The notes beneath the pieces were generated by a model that was not told the origin of the DNA, made no database searches, and saw only the letters and a program-made list of their open reading frames with translations. A program made the translations under genes and the position numbers. A stretch of 64,000 bases of DNA, from positions 62,001-126,000 of the forward strand of contig NZ_BCTX01000001.1 in the NCBI RefSeq assembly GCF_001590985.1, read 5' to 3'. The DNA is from Novosphingobium naphthalenivorans NBRC 102051. Lineage in GTDB: Bacteria; Pseudomonadota; Alphaproteobacteria; Sphingomonadales; Sphingomonadaceae. Of the stretch, positions 63,683-64,000 are shown in pieces; positions within the stretch are counted from its first letter, which is position 1; each line of letters begins with the position of its first letter.

Positions 63683-64000
<318 letters not shown>

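Overview
The window is GC-rich chromosomal DNA from an alphaproteobacterium, most likely a sphingomonad (Novosphingobium/Sphingomonas-like). Three things point there: a split PDH E1 with a lipoyl domain on the beta subunit and an ftsB-type gene beside it; the block ppiD-trpE-trpG-trpD-trpC-moaC-moeA-lexA-comEC-gltX; and an alphaproteobacterial GTTC-N7-GTTC SOS box. No phage, IS element, CRISPR array or rRNA was seen.

Layout. 1-3.4 kb (minus strand): a squalene/phytoene-synthase-like gene cut by the window edge, pdhB, pdhA and ftsB. 3.6-10.9 kb: an export system (NodT-type outer membrane factor, two ABC-2 permeases, a fused double ATPase, an HlyD-type adaptor) divergent from a TetR/CecR-type regulator, resembling E. 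coli cecR-ybhGFSR with its own outer membrane channel. 11-17.7 kb (plus strand): an ABC-F ATPase, then an envelope cluster of a DUF2334 deacetylase, two GT4 glycosyltransferases, a polytopic membrane protein and a DUF2141 protein.

18-43.2 kb is the accessory heart of the window. A tightly overlapping minus-strand operon encodes a complete group 3b-type (NADP-linked, bidirectional) [NiFe] hydrogenase, hydB-CNB protein-hydG-hydD-hydA, followed by its protease and hypA-hypF-hypC-hypD-hypE. Below hypE lies a TPR/AAA+/small-protein module that I do not recognise. Next come a YkgJ protein, an operon with a group II truncated haemoglobin and an ABM-fold protein, and a redox set (Rieske protein, GST, flavin amine oxidase, tandem-nitroreductase SagB-like protein). 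Divergent from hydB are a TreT-like trehalose synthase, a site-2 protease with CBS domains and PEP synthase. Two consensus FNR/FixK boxes (24162-24175 and 40738-40751) and one weaker box (38098-38111) fall in the promoter regions of this block. I read 18-43 kb as a low-oxygen survival locus that links H2/NADPH balance, O2/NO/haem handling, trehalose and gluconeogenic PEP supply. Its contents are reminiscent of the mycobacterial DosR regulon.

43.2-64 kb is mostly core genome: a decayed GntR fragment, tRNA-Arg(CCT), DUF1178, a nitrilase-family amidase, glutaredoxin, Hsp20 with a possible RNA thermometer, a cytoplasmic-tail MCP, a TonB-domain periplasmic protein, pyrG, secG, tpiA, ppiD, the trp genes (interrupted by a lipoprotein gene that starts inside a REP-like palindrome), moaC, moeA, lexA, comEC and the start of gltX.

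All functional calls come from reading motifs and gene order. No database search was run.
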